NCBI GenBank assembly: GCA_028289585.1
Contig: JANQPI010000035.1
Location: 342,717 to 406,716, forward strand
DNA length: 64,000 nucleotides
DNA from: Candidatus Zixiibacteriota bacterium
GTDB taxonomy: Bacteria > Zixibacteria > MSB-5A5 > GN15 > FEB-12
Direction: 5' to 3'
Shown piece after piece: positions 48,379 to 58,711 of the stretch (its first letter is position 1; each line of letters starts with the position of its first letter). Under the pieces are notes generated by a model that ran no database searches, was not told the DNA's origin, and saw only the letters and a program-made list of their open reading frames with translations. A program made the position numbers and the translations under genes.

Positions 48379-49791
48379 CTAAACGGTAGCTGGCTCCGGC
48401 ACCAGCGCTTCAAATCGTCCCTGGAAGAACCGCAACATGGGCGGTTCGTATGTGAATTTGAGACCGTGGACGTCGTGCCGCTGGTCGTAGATTTCTGCAA
48501 CCGATTCAGCAACGATGTCCATGTGCGCTTGGGTATAGACCCGGCGGGGGATAGTCAGGCGCACCAGCTCCAGTTTCGGCATGTAGTTTTCGCCAGTCTC
48601 TTTGTTACGACCAGCGGAAACGGCGCCTCGTTCCATTGAACGAATCCCCGACTCCACATACAGTGCTGCGGCGAGTGACTGCGCGGGAAACATCGTCTGC
48701 GGGAGATGGTTGAGAATCTGACCAGCATCCAGGAAGACGGCATGGCCACCAATCGGTTTGACGATCGGAATGCCCTCCTGCTCTATGTGCTCGCCGAGGT
48801 AGCGGACCTGTCCGACCCGCGCCCGAATGTGATCATCCTGAACTGATTCGCGGATACCGATGGCAAGCGCTTCCATGTCACGACCGGCCATGCCACCATA
48901 GGTATGGAGCCCCTCGTAAACGACGACCAGATTGCAGGCCTTATCATAGAGTTCCGGATCATTGAGCGCCAACATGCCGCCAATGTTGACCATCGCATCT
49001 TTCTTCGCTGAGAAAGTGGCGGCATCGGTCAGGGCGCAGATTTCGTAGACGATTTCCTTGACCGACTTACTCGCATAGCCAGGCTCTCGTTCCTGAATGA
49101 AGAACGCGTTCTCGGCGACCCGCGTCATGTCGTGCACGATCAACACGTTGTGTTCGTCGCACCACTGCCGAAGTTGCTTCAGATTCCCGAGCGATATCGG
49201 CTGACCACCGGCCATGTTGACACAGGTGGCAATGCAGACATATGGGACCTTGTCGGCACCGACTTTTCGCACGAGGTCATCCAGCTTTGCGATATCGACG
49301 TCCCCTTTAAAGGGGTGTGGGTCCTGAGAGTCATGCGCTTCATCGATGATCACGTCGACAAACGTGCCCCCGGCCAACTCCTGATGCAGACGGGTGGTGG
49401 TGAAGTACATGTTACCGGGAATGTAGTCACCCGGCTTGATAAGAATCTGCGAGATGAGATTCTCGGCTCCGCGGCCCTGGTGGGTGGGGACCGTAAACTT
49501 GTAGCTGTAATACTCTTCAACGAAATCGCGGAGGTTGTAGAAGTTACGCGAGCCGGCGTATGCCTCGTCACCCTTCATCAAGCCAGCCCACTGATCGTCC
49601 GACATAGCCGACGTCCCAGAATCAGTGAGCAGGTCAATGTAGACATCTTCGGAGCGAAGCAGAAAGGTATTGAATCCGGCGTCTTTGATCGCTTGTTGCC
49701 GTTCCACGCGGGTGGTCATTTTGAGCAACTCAACCATCTTGATCTTGTACGGCTCTGCCCATGAGTGCCGTCGAGAAGTGCGTTTTGGCAT
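48379..49791 (-). CDS. Tryptophanase / tyrosine phenol-lyase family beta-eliminating lyase
   Basis: 470 aa; RSEDVYIDLLTDSGTSAMSDDQWAGLMKGDEAYAGSRNFY, PTHQGRGAENL, PLP-Lys region FSAKKDAMVNIGG. Confidence 0.93.
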   Translation of the reverse strand: MPKRTSRRHSWAEPYKIKMVELLKMTTRVERQQAIKDAGFNTFLLRSEDVYIDLLTDSGTSAMSDDQWAGLMKGDEAYAGSRNFYNLRDFVEEYYSYKFTVPTHQGRGAENLISQILIKPGDYIPGNMYFTTTRLHQELAGGTFVDVIIDEAHDSQDPHPFKGDVDIAKLDDLVRKVGADKVPYVCIATCVNMAGGQPISLGNLKQLRQWCDEHNVLIVHDMTRVAENAFFIQEREPGYASKSVKEIVYEICALTDAATFSAKKDAMVNIGGMLALNDPELYDKACNLVVVYEGLHTYGGMAGRDMEALAIGIRESVQDDHIRARVGQVRYLGEHIEQEGIPIVKPIGGHAVFLDAGQILNHLPQTMFPAQSLAAALYVESGIRSMERGAVSAGRNKETGENYMPKLELVRLTIPRRVYTQAHMDIVAESVAEIYDQRHDVHGLKFTYEPPMLRFFQGRFEALVPEPATV

Positions 49792-49853
49792 AAGTCATTC
49801 TCCTGTCAACCGGACCGCCACAGGGCCCGGACTGTACCCTATCTATGTGAAAA

Positions 49854-49882
49854 AGGTAACAAGCACTTGCTGTCACTGTCAA
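49854..49882 (-). promoter_or_regulatory. Sigma70 promoter for the tryptophanase-like gene
   Basis: Minus strand TTGACA - 17 bp - TTACCT, followed by a short leader and AGGAGAATGACTTATG. Confidence 0.7.
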
Positions 49883-49988
49883 GATTGTGAACGCCTCGGA
49901 GGTCGTCCCGCGACAAAAAACGTGGTGCTGGGGAACCGCTGCGAATTCGCTTGTGTTAACCCGTTCAGTACGCAGATTGACGCGAGCT

Positions 49989-50069
49989 ATGAAACGTATG
50001 ACCTGCCAGACGACCCATCACCATCATCATCATGGCGGAGCTCCGTTGGAGAACCGGTCGGTCGGGTAG
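49989..50069 (+). CDS. hisL: his operon leader peptide (six consecutive His codons)
   Basis: MKRMTCQTTHHHHHHGGAPLENRSVG* (start 49989 or 49998); His codons CAT CAC CAT CAT CAT CAT at 50016-50033, then terminator and hisG. Confidence 0.88.
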   Translation: MKRMTCQTTHHHHHHGGAPLENRSVG

Positions 50070-50106
50070 TGTCTGTGTGTAAATAACGCGGACAGCAGAG
50101 AGTCAG

Positions 50107-50136
50107 CCCCCCGGAACGGTTCCGGGGGGTTTTTTT
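50107..50136 (+). terminator. Attenuator terminator of the his operon
   Basis: ccccccggaa-cgg-ttccgggggg followed by t7; 25 bp before hisG start. Confidence 0.92.
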
Positions 50137-50164
50137 ATGCCCGCGATCTTATGAGGAGATCACC

Positions 50165-51040
50165 GTGACAGAACAATTGAAACTCGGCCTACCGAAGGGC
50201 TCCCTCCAGGAGGCCACGCTCGACCTCCTGGCGAAAGCCGGTTGGCGGGTCCGTGCCAACGAGCGCTCGTATCGACCATCGATTGATGATCCCTGTCTCG
50301 ATCCGTTTCTCATTCGAGCTCAGGAGATGTCCATCTATGTCGAGCAGGGCATTTTTGATTGCGGCATTACCGGCTACGATTGGGTGCTGGAAAACGACTC
50401 GACAGTCGAATCGGTTACCGAGCTCGTCTACTCAAAAGCCTTTTATCGACCGGTTCGCTGGGTCCTCGCCGTCCCCGACGATTCGCCGATCAAGCGACCT
50501 GAGGATCTCCAGGGCAAACGGATCTCGACTGAGGTCGTCAACCTGACGCGCCGGTGGCTCGCCGAGCGTCAGATTGATGCCCAGATCGAGTTTTCCTGGG
50601 GGGCAACCGAGGTCAAGCCGGGACTGCTCACCGACGCCATCGTGGAGGTTACGGAAACAGGTAATTCGCTGCGCGCGAACAAGCTGCGAATCGTCGACAC
50701 AATCATGGAATCGACGACACGGTTCATCGCCAACGCTGACGCTCTCATTGTCCCTTGGAAACGTGATCGCATCAACAACCTCGCCCGTATGCTGACCGCG
50801 GCGATCGATGCGACCGGACGGGTCGGACTCAAAATGAACATTCAATCAGAGAATTTGGAGGGATTACTCGCCGTGCTCCCCAGCATGAAAGCGCCAACGA
50901 TTAGTCAACTCGTCAACGGCTCGGGAGCAGCCGTCGAAGTTGTTATTGAGGAACGTCAAGTCCGTGATCTGATCCCGCAGGTCGTAGCGGTCGGAGCGAC
51001 GGATATCATTGAGTATCCGCTCAATAAGGTGATTCCGTGA
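50165..51040 (+). CDS. hisG: ATP phosphoribosyltransferase (long form with C-terminal regulatory domain)
   Basis: 291 aa; KLGLPKGSLQEATLDLLAKAGW, GITGYDWVLE, first gene of his cluster. Confidence 0.95.
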   Translation: MTEQLKLGLPKGSLQEATLDLLAKAGWRVRANERSYRPSIDDPCLDPFLIRAQEMSIYVEQGIFDCGITGYDWVLENDSTVESVTELVYSKAFYRPVRWVLAVPDDSPIKRPEDLQGKRISTEVVNLTRRWLAERQIDAQIEFSWGATEVKPGLLTDAIVEVTETGNSLRANKLRIVDTIMESTTRFIANADALIVPWKRDRINNLARMLTAAIDATGRVGLKMNIQSENLEGLLAVLPSMKAPTISQLVNGSGAAVEVVIEERQVRDLIPQVVAVGATDIIEYPLNKVIP

Positions 51041-52311
51041 TGCTTCCAACCATTACCTCGACAGACGAGCTGGCCGCCCGTCTGGCCCAGCGTACGGAAC
51101 AGCTTCGTATCGACACGACCTCGGTCGAAGCGATCGTCAGTGCCGTCCGCGAAGAAAAAGATGCGGCCCTACGCCGCTTCACACGAGAGTTCGACGGGGT
51201 AGACGTGCGCAGCTTGCGTGTCGACGATTCAGAGTTGATGAGAGCTCGCGATCGCCTCGACACGGCGCTGAGCGAAGCAATCCGGAGCGCTGCTGACAAC
51301 ATCCGCCGATTTCATGAACAACAACGGCCCGAAAACTTCTCGCTTGTCCAACCAGATGGCACACGATTGGAGTATCGCTGGCAAGCGTACCGTCGAACCG
51401 GAATCTATGTTCCGGCCGGTCGTTACCCGTTACCGTCGACACTACTCATGGGCGCTATCCCGGCGCAGATTGCGGGATGCGATCAGATAGCTGTAGTGAC
51501 ACCACCCTGTGCATCGGGGCGGCCTGACTCAACAATTCTGGCGACCTGTAACCTACTCGGCATCTCCGAAGTCTATGCTCTCGGCGGAGCCCAGGCGATT
51601 GCTGCGCTGGCCTTCGGTACCGAATCGGTAACGCCCGTTGACATGATTGCGGGTCCGGGCAATGCCTTTGTGACCGTTGCTAAACAGCTTGTCACGAACG
51701 AGGTCGGAATCGATCTTCTGGCCGGACCAACCGAACTTGTGGTCATTGCCGATCACACCGCCGATCCGGTGCTGGTCGCGGCCGATCTTATTTCGCAGGC
51801 TGAACACGACTACGATGCGTTGCCAATCCTCATTACAACCGATCTGTCATTGATTGAGCGTGTTGTCTCAAGTCTTACCGCTCAACTGTCGGATCTTCCC
51901 ACTGCCGAGATCGCACGACAGTCGCTTCGTGATAGTGGCTTCACCTTCGTAGCCAACTCCACTGAATCGGCAATCGCCGTTTGTAATCGAATTGCTCCGG
52001 AGCATCTCTCGCTGCACGTGTCCGATCCGGCAGCATGGCGGGACTCGGTGACGGCCGGTGCGATTTTTGACGGTCGTACGGTTCCGGTTACCTGGGGCGA
52101 TTACTGGGCCGGGATGAATCATACGTTGCCAACTGGGGGACAGGCGCGGATTACATCAGGCCTTTCGGTGCTATCGTTTCTTAGAGCGACAACGTACGTG
52201 AGTGCGACACCCGCTACCATTCAGGCGTCAGCACCGGACGTACTGCGACTTGCCACTAGTGAGGGGCTGATTGGTCACGCGCGAGCGGTAGAGCGGAGGT
52301 TGCCGCAATGA
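51037..52311 (+). CDS. hisD: Histidinol dehydrogenase
   Basis: 424 aa; YVPAGRYPLPSTLLMGAIPAQIAG, GPGNAFVTVAKQLV, APEHLSLHV. Confidence 0.96.
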   Translation: MMLPTITSTDELAARLAQRTEQLRIDTTSVEAIVSAVREEKDAALRRFTREFDGVDVRSLRVDDSELMRARDRLDTALSEAIRSAADNIRRFHEQQRPENFSLVQPDGTRLEYRWQAYRRTGIYVPAGRYPLPSTLLMGAIPAQIAGCDQIAVVTPPCASGRPDSTILATCNLLGISEVYALGGAQAIAALAFGTESVTPVDMIAGPGNAFVTVAKQLVTNEVGIDLLAGPTELVVIADHTADPVLVAADLISQAEHDYDALPILITTDLSLIERVVSSLTAQLSDLPTAEIARQSLRDSGFTFVANSTESAIAVCNRIAPEHLSLHVSDPAAWRDSVTAGAIFDGRTVPVTWGDYWAGMNHTLPTGGQARITSGLSVLSFLRATTYVSATPATIQASAPDVLRLATSEGLIGHARAVERRLPQ

Positions 52312-53408
52312 AGACGATTGACCGCATCGTACGGCCAGCCTACCGACGGCTCGAATCGTACACCGTCGATCTGCCAACGGTACCGATTAAGCTGAATCAG
52401 AATGAGGCCGCCGACGAACTGCCCGATGACCTCAAGCGTGCGATTGCGAGCGAATTGCTGACGGTCGATTGGCGTCGCTATCCGCAGCTGACGCCCGTCG
52501 ACGTAGTGGAGCCGATTGCCTCGACGTTTGGTCTCGATCCATCGGGCGTACTCGTGAGTAACGGATCAAACGATGTTCTCCGGGCGATCTTCGACGTCTC
52601 GGTCGGTCGCGGGAGTAGAGTTGTGACCCTGACGCCAACGTTTGGCGTCTATCGGCTCCTGGCCGAGCAGCGGGAGGCAGTTGTTGATTGTTCGCCCCTG
52701 GATCACAGATTTCGGGTACACGACCGTGATCTGATTGAGCGGTCCCGTCAGGCGACACTGACAATCGTTACGTCGCCGAATTCTCCGACTGGTACACGAG
52801 TGAAACCTGAGACGATCCGAGAGGTCTGCCGACAAACGCGTGGTCTCGTTGTTATCGATGAAGCCTACGTAGAATTTACAGATCAGGATTTTCTACCGTT
52901 CGCACGCGAGTTCGCCAATCTGATCATAACACGAACGTTCTCAAAGGCTGCCGGACTGGCGGGGCTGCGTGTCGGCTGGGCGACGATGGCTCCCGCGTTG
53001 GCTCGACAGGTTCAGAAGGCAATCCTTCCGTTTGCCTTGGATGTTGTCTCCACGATTGCTGTGAGAACCATTCTGGATAACTGGGCATTGGTAGAATCTC
53101 GAGCCGGCGATACGGTCCGAGAACGAGACCGCTTGATAGCCGCTGTCGCCAATCTCCCTGATCTCACGGTGTTCCCATCGGAAGCTAACTTCTTTGTCGT
53201 CGAGAGCGCTGACAGAAACGCATCAGCTATCATTGCTGCGCTTCTTGATCGGGGTATCCTCGTTCGACCGATGACTAGCTACGGGTCAACCGGGAATGGA
53301 ACTGAGCGGCAACTCTTTCGCGTATCGGTTGGCCGTAGAGAGGAGAACGATGCTTTCGTAGCAGCCCTCTCGGAGATCGTGGCAGATGTTCAGGAGGTGC
53401 GACCATGA
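52308..53408 (+). CDS. hisC: Histidinol-phosphate aminotransferase
   Basis: 366 aa; KLNQNEAADELP, TSPNSPTGT, VVIDEAYVEF, TRTFSKAAGLAGLRVGW. Confidence 0.95.
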   Translation: MKTIDRIVRPAYRRLESYTVDLPTVPIKLNQNEAADELPDDLKRAIASELLTVDWRRYPQLTPVDVVEPIASTFGLDPSGVLVSNGSNDVLRAIFDVSVGRGSRVVTLTPTFGVYRLLAEQREAVVDCSPLDHRFRVHDRDLIERSRQATLTIVTSPNSPTGTRVKPETIREVCRQTRGLVVIDEAYVEFTDQDFLPFAREFANLIITRTFSKAAGLAGLRVGWATMAPALARQVQKAILPFALDVVSTIAVRTILDNWALVESRAGDTVRERDRLIAAVANLPDLTVFPSEANFFVVESADRNASAIIAALLDRGILVRPMTSYGSTGNGTERQLFRVSVGRREENDAFVAALSEIVADVQEVRP

Positions 53409-53977
53409 TCTCCGTGAATCGAACGACTCGCGAAACCACAGTCAGGGTGGAGATCGATATCGCAACCGCCGGACCAACGCAGATCAATACCGGAATTGGC
53501 TTTTTCGATCACATGCTGACAACACTTGCCCACTGGGCGGGATGGACATTGTCAGTGCAGGCGAGCGGAGATCTGGAAATTGACACTCACCACACGATCG
53601 AAGATGTCGGCATCTGTCTAGGTCAGGCGCTGGCGAAATCATGGCCATCCGACGGTGCCGTGGAACGCATAGCATCGGCGTATGCACCGCTCGATGAAGT
53701 GCTTGCGCGTGCTGTTGTCGACTTGTGTAATCGTCCGGTAGCAATCGTCTCGGCAGAGATCTCGCTGCCAATGATCGGCGCATATCCATCCGAAATGACC
53801 ATCCATTTCTTCCGGACTCTGGCGACTGAAGGTCGGTTTACACTCCACCTCGATCTAGTTCGTGGCGGTAACTCGCACCACGAGGTGGAAGCCATGTTCA
53901 AGGCCCTGGCTCTGGCCCTGCGCGGAGCCCTTCAGCCGCGAGGCAAATCGGCAAACTCAACGAAGGGGGCACTGTGA
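53405..53977 (+). CDS. hisB: Imidazoleglycerol-phosphate dehydratase
   Basis: 190 aa; GIGFFDHMLTTLAHWAG, DTHHTIEDVGICLGQAL, GNSHHEVEAMFKALA. Confidence 0.96.
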   Translation: MISVNRTTRETTVRVEIDIATAGPTQINTGIGFFDHMLTTLAHWAGWTLSVQASGDLEIDTHHTIEDVGICLGQALAKSWPSDGAVERIASAYAPLDEVLARAVVDLCNRPVAIVSAEISLPMIGAYPSEMTIHFFRTLATEGRFTLHLDLVRGGNSHHEVEAMFKALALALRGALQPRGKSANSTKGAL

Positions 53978-54561
53978 TCGGGCTTGTTGACTATGGAGTC
54001 GGCAATATTGGTTCGCTCCGCTTCGCGTTCGACCGAATCGGCTTGCCGGTTACCGTGTCGCGGGAACCAGAAGTGTTGGACATGTGCGACGGCATACTGC
54101 TTCCGGGGGTCGGGGCGTTCGCACCTGCTGCGGAGCGGCTCATCGAACTGGAACTCGTCAGATACTTACGAGACTGGGCTGCAAAGGGACGTTCGTTGCT
54201 CGGCATTTGCTTGGGTATGCAGCTCCTCTTCGAACGGTCTGAGGAAGGTCGACCGGCGCCGGGACTGGGACTCCTCAGCGGAACGGTGACGAAACTGGCA
54301 ACCACCAATCGATCATCGCACGTGGGATGGAATCGGGTTGTCGACACGCGGTCCAACATGCCATCGCACTACGCATATTTCGTTCACTCATATGCATGTC
54401 ATCCAAGCGATTTGGCAATCGTTCAGGCGACCACGACATACGGAGCAACGTTCCCGGCAATCGTCACACGACAAAACGTCAGTGGTTGTCAGTTTCATCC
54501 TGAAAAGTCAGGTGAGTTTGGGCTCGATATATTGAGGAGATGGGCTCGTGGCGAACTGTAA
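53974..54561 (+). CDS. hisH: Imidazole glycerol phosphate synthase glutaminase subunit
   Basis: 195 aa; VDYGVGNIGSL, LLGICLGMQLLFERSEEG, GCQFHPEKSG. Confidence 0.96.
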   Translation: MIGLVDYGVGNIGSLRFAFDRIGLPVTVSREPEVLDMCDGILLPGVGAFAPAAERLIELELVRYLRDWAAKGRSLLGICLGMQLLFERSEEGRPAPGLGLLSGTVTKLATTNRSSHVGWNRVVDTRSNMPSHYAYFVHSYACHPSDLAIVQATTTYGATFPAIVTRQNVSGCQFHPEKSGEFGLDILRRWARGEL

Positions 54562-55270
54562 AGTTATACCCGCAATCGACCTGATGGACGGTCGTGTAGT
54601 CCGACTCCGTCAGGGGAACTTCAGTGATGTCACGGTTTATGGTGATGATCCAGTTTCGCTCGCTAAGGCATTTTACGACCGGGGGCTCGATCGTGTGCAT
54701 GTGGTCGATCTTGATGGCGCGCGTCAGGGCATTCCGCGACATCTGAAAGCGATCGAACGAATCACTCAGCAAAATGTTACCGTCGAATTGGGCGGCGGAA
54801 TACGAAGCCGGCAGACAATCAGAGATGTGTTCGACGCTGGAGTCGCGTATGCGGTTATTGGCTCGGTGGCACTGACCGATCCAGATGAGTTCGAGTCGTG
54901 GGTTGACACCTATCCGGATCGACTTGTCGGTGGTCTCGATGTGCGGGAAGGGCGACCCGCAATCGCCGGTTGGGAACAAGAAGTCAGAGCGAAGATTGAC
55001 GATGTGCTGGCGAACTGGAACACCCTTCCCCTCGCGGGTGTGATTGTTACTGACATTGTGACCGATGGCATGGCAACCGGTCCCAACGTGGCGTTACTTC
55101 GCGATGTTTGCCGCCGTACCACACACCCGGTTACTGCTTCGGGAGGAATCGGATCGGCTGCTGACATTCGCCGGGTCCAACAACTGGCGATCGATAATTT
55201 AGTGGGAGTGATCGTTGGCAAAGCGTTCTACGATGGCCAGATCTCTCTCGACGAGCTCGCCACATGTTGA
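54548..55270 (+). CDS. hisA: ProFAR isomerase
   Basis: 240 aa; [50 protein letters not shown]. Confidence 0.96.
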   Translation: MANCKVIPAIDLMDGRVVRLRQGNFSDVTVYGDDPVSLAKAFYDRGLDRVHVVDLDGARQGIPRHLKAIERITQQNVTVELGGGIRSRQTIRDVFDAGVAYAVIGSVALTDPDEFESWVDTYPDRLVGGLDVREGRPAIAGWEQEVRAKIDDVLANWNTLPLAGVIVTDIVTDGMATGPNVALLRDVCRRTTHPVTASGGIGSAADIRRVQQLAIDNLVGVIVGKAFYDGQISLDELATC

Positions 55271-56052
55271 CCAAGCGAATCATCCCCTGCCTGGATATCG
55301 ACGACGGTCGTGTGGTCAAAGGTGTCAACTTCGTGAACCTCCGCGATGCCGGTGATCCGGTTGTGCTGTGCGAGCACTATTCGGCCTCCGGAGCGGATGA
55401 GCTGGTGTTGCTTGATATCACCGCGACCTCGGACTCTCGACAACATATACTGGAGACGGCCTCGGCCGTGGCCGCTGCTTGTTTTATCCCATTCACCGTT
55501 GGCGGTGGTGTTCGAACGGTCGATGACATTTCGCAATTGCTGGCCACGGGTGCGGACCGGGTTGCCATCAATTCGGCCGGCCTCGCCAATCCGGAGTTTA
55601 TCACCACAGCCGCTAGTCAGTTCGGTTGCCAATGTATTGTTGTCGCGATCGATGTCCGGCGCAGCGACGACGCGTGGCATGTCTTTTCGCATGGCGGTCG
55701 GATCGATACTGGTCGCGACGCGCTGTCCTGGGCGATTGAAGCTCGTGATCGCGGGGCGGGGGAGTTGCTGGTAACGTCGATGGATGCCGACGGCACCAAA
55801 GCGGGCTGCGACAATGAGATCACCAGACTGATCTCGGAATCGGTCGATATACCCGTCATTGCGTCCGGCGGAATCGGGACGCGGGAGCATTTCCGAGATG
55901 CTATCACTGAAGGTCAGGCCGACGCTGTTCTGGCCGCCTCTGTCTTCCATTACGGTGAGTTAACCATTGGCGAGGTGAAAGCATTTCTCGACGATATCGG
56001 GGTACCCGTACGTCCTCTTTCTGAATCTTATATAAGCGGAGCGAATCAGTGA
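55264..56052 (+). CDS. hisF: Imidazole glycerol phosphate synthase cyclase subunit
   Basis: 262 aa; [42 protein letters not shown]. Confidence 0.97.
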   Translation: MLTKRIIPCLDIDDGRVVKGVNFVNLRDAGDPVVLCEHYSASGADELVLLDITATSDSRQHILETASAVAAACFIPFTVGGGVRTVDDISQLLATGADRVAINSAGLANPEFITTAASQFGCQCIVVAIDVRRSDDAWHVFSHGGRIDTGRDALSWAIEARDRGAGELLVTSMDADGTKAGCDNEITRLISESVDIPVIASGGIGTREHFRDAITEGQADAVLAASVFHYGELTIGEVKAFLDDIGVPVRPLSESYISGANQ

Positions 56053-56396
56053 CGAGTGTAAAGACGATATCCCTTGGGGACTTGACCCTTAAGACCGATG
56101 CAGACGGGCTTCTTCCGGCAGTCATTCAGGATGATCAGACAGGCGACGTTTTGATGGTCGGCTACATGAATGCTGAAACGTTGCGTATGACTATCGCCGA
56201 AGGACGGACCGTCTTCTGGTCGCGCTCCCGGCAGGAGGTCTGGCGCAAGGGTGAATCGAGCGGGAATGTCCAGCGCGTCAAATCGATCGCAATCGATTGT
56301 GACAACGATACGCTGTTGATTCGGGTCGATCAGACCGGTCCTGCCTGCCACACCGGGCAGCACAGCTGCTTCTATACCGAGATTCAGGGTGATTAG
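56049..56396 (+). CDS. hisI: Phosphoribosyl-AMP cyclohydrolase
   Basis: 115 aa; [56 protein letters not shown]; no fused HisE. Confidence 0.95.
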   Translation: MTSVKTISLGDLTLKTDADGLLPAVIQDDQTGDVLMVGYMNAETLRMTIAEGRTVFWSRSRQEVWRKGESSGNVQRVKSIAIDCDNDTLLIRVDQTGPACHTGQHSCFYTEIQGD

Positions 56397-56478
56397 GTGT
56401 GTGCCTGCACATAACGGCTTCTGTCGATCGTTAATCGGTTTAGATTGACGGCGGTGCTTGCCGGTATAACTATCCGTC

Positions 56479-57162
56479 ATGGCACTGCTCTCCATTCGTG
56501 ATCTTCGTAAGACCTACCGCGCCCCCGACGGCTCCAGCCTGGCAGTGCTCGATATCCCGCGCTTCGAACTTGAAGGCGCAACGCAGGTCGCTCTGCGGGG
56601 TGCTTCGGGATCGGGGAAGACGACATTGCTGCATGCGATCGCCGGGATCATCGGCGTTGATGCGGGGGAGATCGTTCTCGATGACCATAACTTGCATCGT
56701 CTGACCGAGTCGGAGCGAGACCGCCTCCGTGCGCGCACGCTTGGGTATGTCTTCCAGACGTTCAATCTGCTACCCGGGTTCACGTCTCGGGAGAATGTCG
56801 AGCTCGGAATGCTCTTCGGACCGGGCGTCGATCCTGCGTTTGCTGAGCAGTTGCTCGAACGGGTTGGCCTGGCCGACCGCATGACGTATCGGCCGCCGCA
56901 ACTTTCGATTGGGCAGCAGCAACGGGTTGCGGTTGCCCGTGCCCTTGCCAACCGACCGAAGCTCGTCCTTGCCGATGAACCAACTGGTAACCTTGATGTC
57001 CGTCGCGCGCACGAAGCGCTGGCCTTAATCCGTGAGGTTTGCGCCGAACAGAATGCAGCTTTGCTGCTGGTGTCGCACGATGAGTCGATTCTCGCCGAGT
57101 TCGAGACGGTCCACGATCTCGCCGAGATCAATCGTGCGCTACAGGCTGAATCTGCATCATGA
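56479..57162 (+). CDS. ABC transporter ATP-binding protein (LolD-like)
   Basis: 227 aa; GASGSGKTTLL, LSIGQQQRVAVARA, LVLADEPT. Confidence 0.92.
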   Translation: MALLSIRDLRKTYRAPDGSSLAVLDIPRFELEGATQVALRGASGSGKTTLLHAIAGIIGVDAGEIVLDDHNLHRLTESERDRLRARTLGYVFQTFNLLPGFTSRENVELGMLFGPGVDPAFAEQLLERVGLADRMTYRPPQLSIGQQQRVAVARALANRPKLVLADEPTGNLDVRRAHEALALIREVCAEQNAALLLVSHDESILAEFETVHDLAEINRALQAESAS

Positions 57163-58424
57163 GTCGCAAAATTTCTCTCTTCACGATTATTCGGCGTTCG
57201 CTGCGCCAACATGCGCTGTCGACAACGATCACCGTCGGAGCGGTCGCGCTTGCGGTTGGTCTAACAATCTCCGTCTTCTCGATCCGTCAGCAGACGTACG
57301 ATGCGTTTACGGGAGGACAAACCGGCTTTGATGCCGTCCTTGGGGCGCGTGGATCCCAATTGCAACTGGTCCTCAATTCCGTCTTTCACCTCGAAACATC
57401 CCCCGGCAACATCCCGTGGTCGCTCTACCAGGCGGTTGCGAACGATCCGCGGGTCGAGCTCGCGGTACCGTACGCGACCGGCGATAACTACTTCGGCTAT
57501 CGCATCGTCGGTACTGAACTGTCGATGTTCAACGAATTCGAATATCGAGAAGGCCAAAAGTTGATGGCGCAGGAGGGGGGGCGCATCTTCGATCCGAATC
57601 GCATGGAAGCGGTCATTGGACACTTTGCCTCGCGCCAGACCGGGCTCACGGTTGGTTCGACATTTAGCCCGTACCATGGCCTGTACTTCGATGAGACACA
57701 GCAGCACGCCGAGGAGTACACCGTTGTCGGGGTGCTCGAACCGACGAACTCACCGACGGATCGAGTCATCTTCATCCCGATCGAGGGAATCTTCCGAATG
57801 GGTGGACATGTGCTTCGGGGAGCAGGAGTCGTCTATGAGCCGACGCCCGGGAAAGCTATTCCCGACGAGCACAAAGAAGTTTCGGCGGTAATGCTGAAGT
57901 TTCGATCGCCTCAGGCTGGCTTCCAGCTCGACCAAACGGTTAACAAGCAAGGCCGAGTAGCCACCCTCGCCTGGCCAATCGGTACGATCATGGCCGACCT
58001 CTTCGACAAAATCGGCTGGATGAATAACGTCCTCGCGCTGGTAGCGTACCTCGTAATCGTTGTCGCCGCCGGGACGATTATGGCATCGCTTTACAACACG
58101 ATGAACGAGCGGCGGCGTGAATTTGCGATTCTCCGCGCTTTGGGGGCGCGACGGCGGACGGTCTTCGGGGTGATTATTCTCGAATCGACGGTCATCGCGG
58201 CTCTTGGCACTGCTGTCGGGATTGCGGTCTACGGTGCCATCCTGGCCGTAGCACGAGTCATTATCCGGGCCGAGACGGGGGTCGTACTCGATCTGTTTGC
58301 GTTCGATGCCGCGCTGGTCTTCGTCCCGGCGGTTATGATCGTCCTGGGGGCGATTACCGGAATCGTCCCGGCGGTAAAGGCGTACAAGACTGCGGTTGGC
58401 GCGAACTTGACAGGTGATCAGTAG
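57159..58424 (+). CDS. ABC transporter permease (MacB/FtsX-like)
   Basis: 421 aa; SLRQHALSTTITVGAVALAVGLTISVFSIRQQTYDAF, MNERRREFAILRALGARRRTVFGVI. Confidence 0.9.
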   Translation: MSRKISLFTIIRRSLRQHALSTTITVGAVALAVGLTISVFSIRQQTYDAFTGGQTGFDAVLGARGSQLQLVLNSVFHLETSPGNIPWSLYQAVANDPRVELAVPYATGDNYFGYRIVGTELSMFNEFEYREGQKLMAQEGGRIFDPNRMEAVIGHFASRQTGLTVGSTFSPYHGLYFDETQQHAEEYTVVGVLEPTNSPTDRVIFIPIEGIFRMGGHVLRGAGVVYEPTPGKAIPDEHKEVSAVMLKFRSPQAGFQLDQTVNKQGRVATLAWPIGTIMADLFDKIGWMNNVLALVAYLVIVVAAGTIMASLYNTMNERRREFAILRALGARRRTVFGVIILESTVIAALGTAVGIAVYGAILAVARVIIRAETGVVLDLFAFDAALVFVPAVMIVLGAITGIVPAVKAYKTAVGANLTGDQ

Positions 58425-58477
58425 GTCGGCATATTTGTTAGCTAACGACTTTTCGGATAACCAATTAGGAGATTCCT

Positions 58478-58711
58478 ATGGCCGACTTTCGGCGCAAACG
58501 ACGTAAAATCAGCTTCCTGAGCGAACACAAGATCGACTACGTCGACTTCAAAGATGAAAAACTGCTCCGTCGCTTCATCACCGAGCGCGGCAAGATTGTC
58601 CCGCGTCGGGTTTCCGGTCTGACTGCCAAGCAGCAGCGGATGGTCGGGACCGCGATTAAGCGCGCCCGCATGATGGCGATTCTTCCGTTCACGGCGGAGT
58701 CGTTTAAATGA
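58478..58711 (+). CDS. rpsR: 30S ribosomal protein S18 (no Cys)
   Basis: 77 aa; [53 protein letters not shown]. Confidence 0.95.
   Translation: MADFRRKRRKISFLSEHKIDYVDFKDEKLLRRFITERGKIVPRRVSGLTAKQQRMVGTAIKRARMMAILPFTAESFK

Noticed and set aside
49792-49989. Search for a tnaC-type leader peptide upstream of the tryptophanase-like gene
   Set aside because: The promoter at 49854-49882 gives only a ~45-nt leader with no Trp-containing short ORF, so tnaC-style regulation is not supported.
49670-50086. 138-aa ORF spanning the tryptophanase start and his leader
   Set aside because: Wrong frame relative to the His-codon leader peptide, overlaps the lyase N-terminus antisense, no motif.
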